Below are positions 6,254 through 6,360 of a stretch of 6,360 nt of DNA, in pieces. How positions within the stretch are numbered: position 1 is the first letter of the stretch; each line of letters begins with the position of its first letter. The notes beneath the pieces were generated by a model, which was given only the letters and a program-made list of their open reading frames with translations, had not been told where the DNA came from and ran no database searches. Source of the stretch: Deltaproteobacteria bacterium. Its GTDB lineage: Bacteria > Desulfobacterota > Desulfobacteria > Desulfobacterales > SURF-15. The translations under genes and the position numbers were made by a program. The DNA is taken from assembly GCA_024644775.1 (NCBI GenBank), contig JAHEHB010000325.1, positions 1-6,360 of the forward strand, read 5' to 3'.

Positions 6254-6360
6254 AATTCATCGACAACAAACATCGCTTTCCCGGCCATCCCCGCCTGAAA
6301 TTCCTTAAACGCCTTCTCCGCTTCGTCCAGGTTATAGGTTTTGGTAACAAGATCATCGAA
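6250..6360 (-). CDS. Medium-chain (zinc-type) alcohol/polyol dehydrogenase, C-terminal end only
   Basis: The last 36 codons of a gene that continues beyond the right edge, ending in TGA at 6252-6250. The residues read FDDLVTKTYNLDEAEKAF, then KEFQAG, then GKAMFVVDEL. This is the typical ending of medium-chain dehydrogenase/reductases such as sorbitol, threonine and alcohol dehydrogenases: a strand, then an L-x-E-A-x-x-A-F helix, then a G-K-hydrophobic strand. Such enzymes oxidise an alcohol or polyol carbon with NAD(P)+, usually in the cytoplasm. Zinc ligands and the nucleotide-binding fold lie outside the window, so zinc dependence and substrate are not visible. It heads the part of the block seen here and overlaps the next small gene by four bases, which implies co-transcription. 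Confidence 0.75.
   Translation of the reverse strand, partial: FDDLVTKTYNLDEAEKAFKEFQAGMAGKAMFVVDEL

Overview
All supported genes lie on the minus strand and appear to form one operon-like block, so transcription runs from high to low coordinates. In order: (1) the C-terminal end of a medium-chain, zinc-type alcohol/polyol dehydrogenase, cut by the right edge; (2) a 52-residue gene overlapping its stop by four bases, whose product resembles the extreme C-terminal tail of aldehyde:ferredoxin oxidoreductases (AORs); (3) an exported family-1 sugar-binding protein; (4) and (5) the two inner-membrane permeases of a carbohydrate ABC importer (MalF/UgpA-like and MalG/UgpE-like); (6) a complete tungsten-type AOR of 622 residues; (7) the first 206 residues of a mandelate racemase/muconate lactonizing (enolase superfamily) enzyme, cut by the left edge.

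The organism is most likely an anaerobic bacterium. The AOR family is oxygen-sensitive and ferredoxin-linked, and most starts carry strong GGAGG-type ribosome binding sites. Base composition looks intermediate by eye. A sulfate-reducing or syntrophic member of the Desulfobacterota would fit this mix, but that is a guess from gene content and not a sequence match.

The genes suggest a joint function. The binding protein and permeases would import a sugar or sugar derivative. The dehydrogenase and the AOR would oxidise an alcohol or aldehyde group to the acid. The enolase-superfamily enzyme, a family rich in acid-sugar dehydratases, would dehydrate the resulting aldonic acid. This resembles a non-phosphorylative Entner-Doudoroff route in which a tungstoenzyme replaces or supplements an NAD(P)-dependent sugar dehydrogenase. 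No ATPase, regulator, aldolase or kinase lies in the window, so the pathway is incomplete here and its substrate is unknown.

The most unusual item is the stand-alone AOR-tail mini-gene at 6095-6253. It sits in the same gene block as a full-length AOR that still has its own tail. A near-perfect Shine-Dalgarno sequence without a usable start codon lies just downstream of it. No insertion sequence, CRISPR array, tRNA or rRNA was seen.
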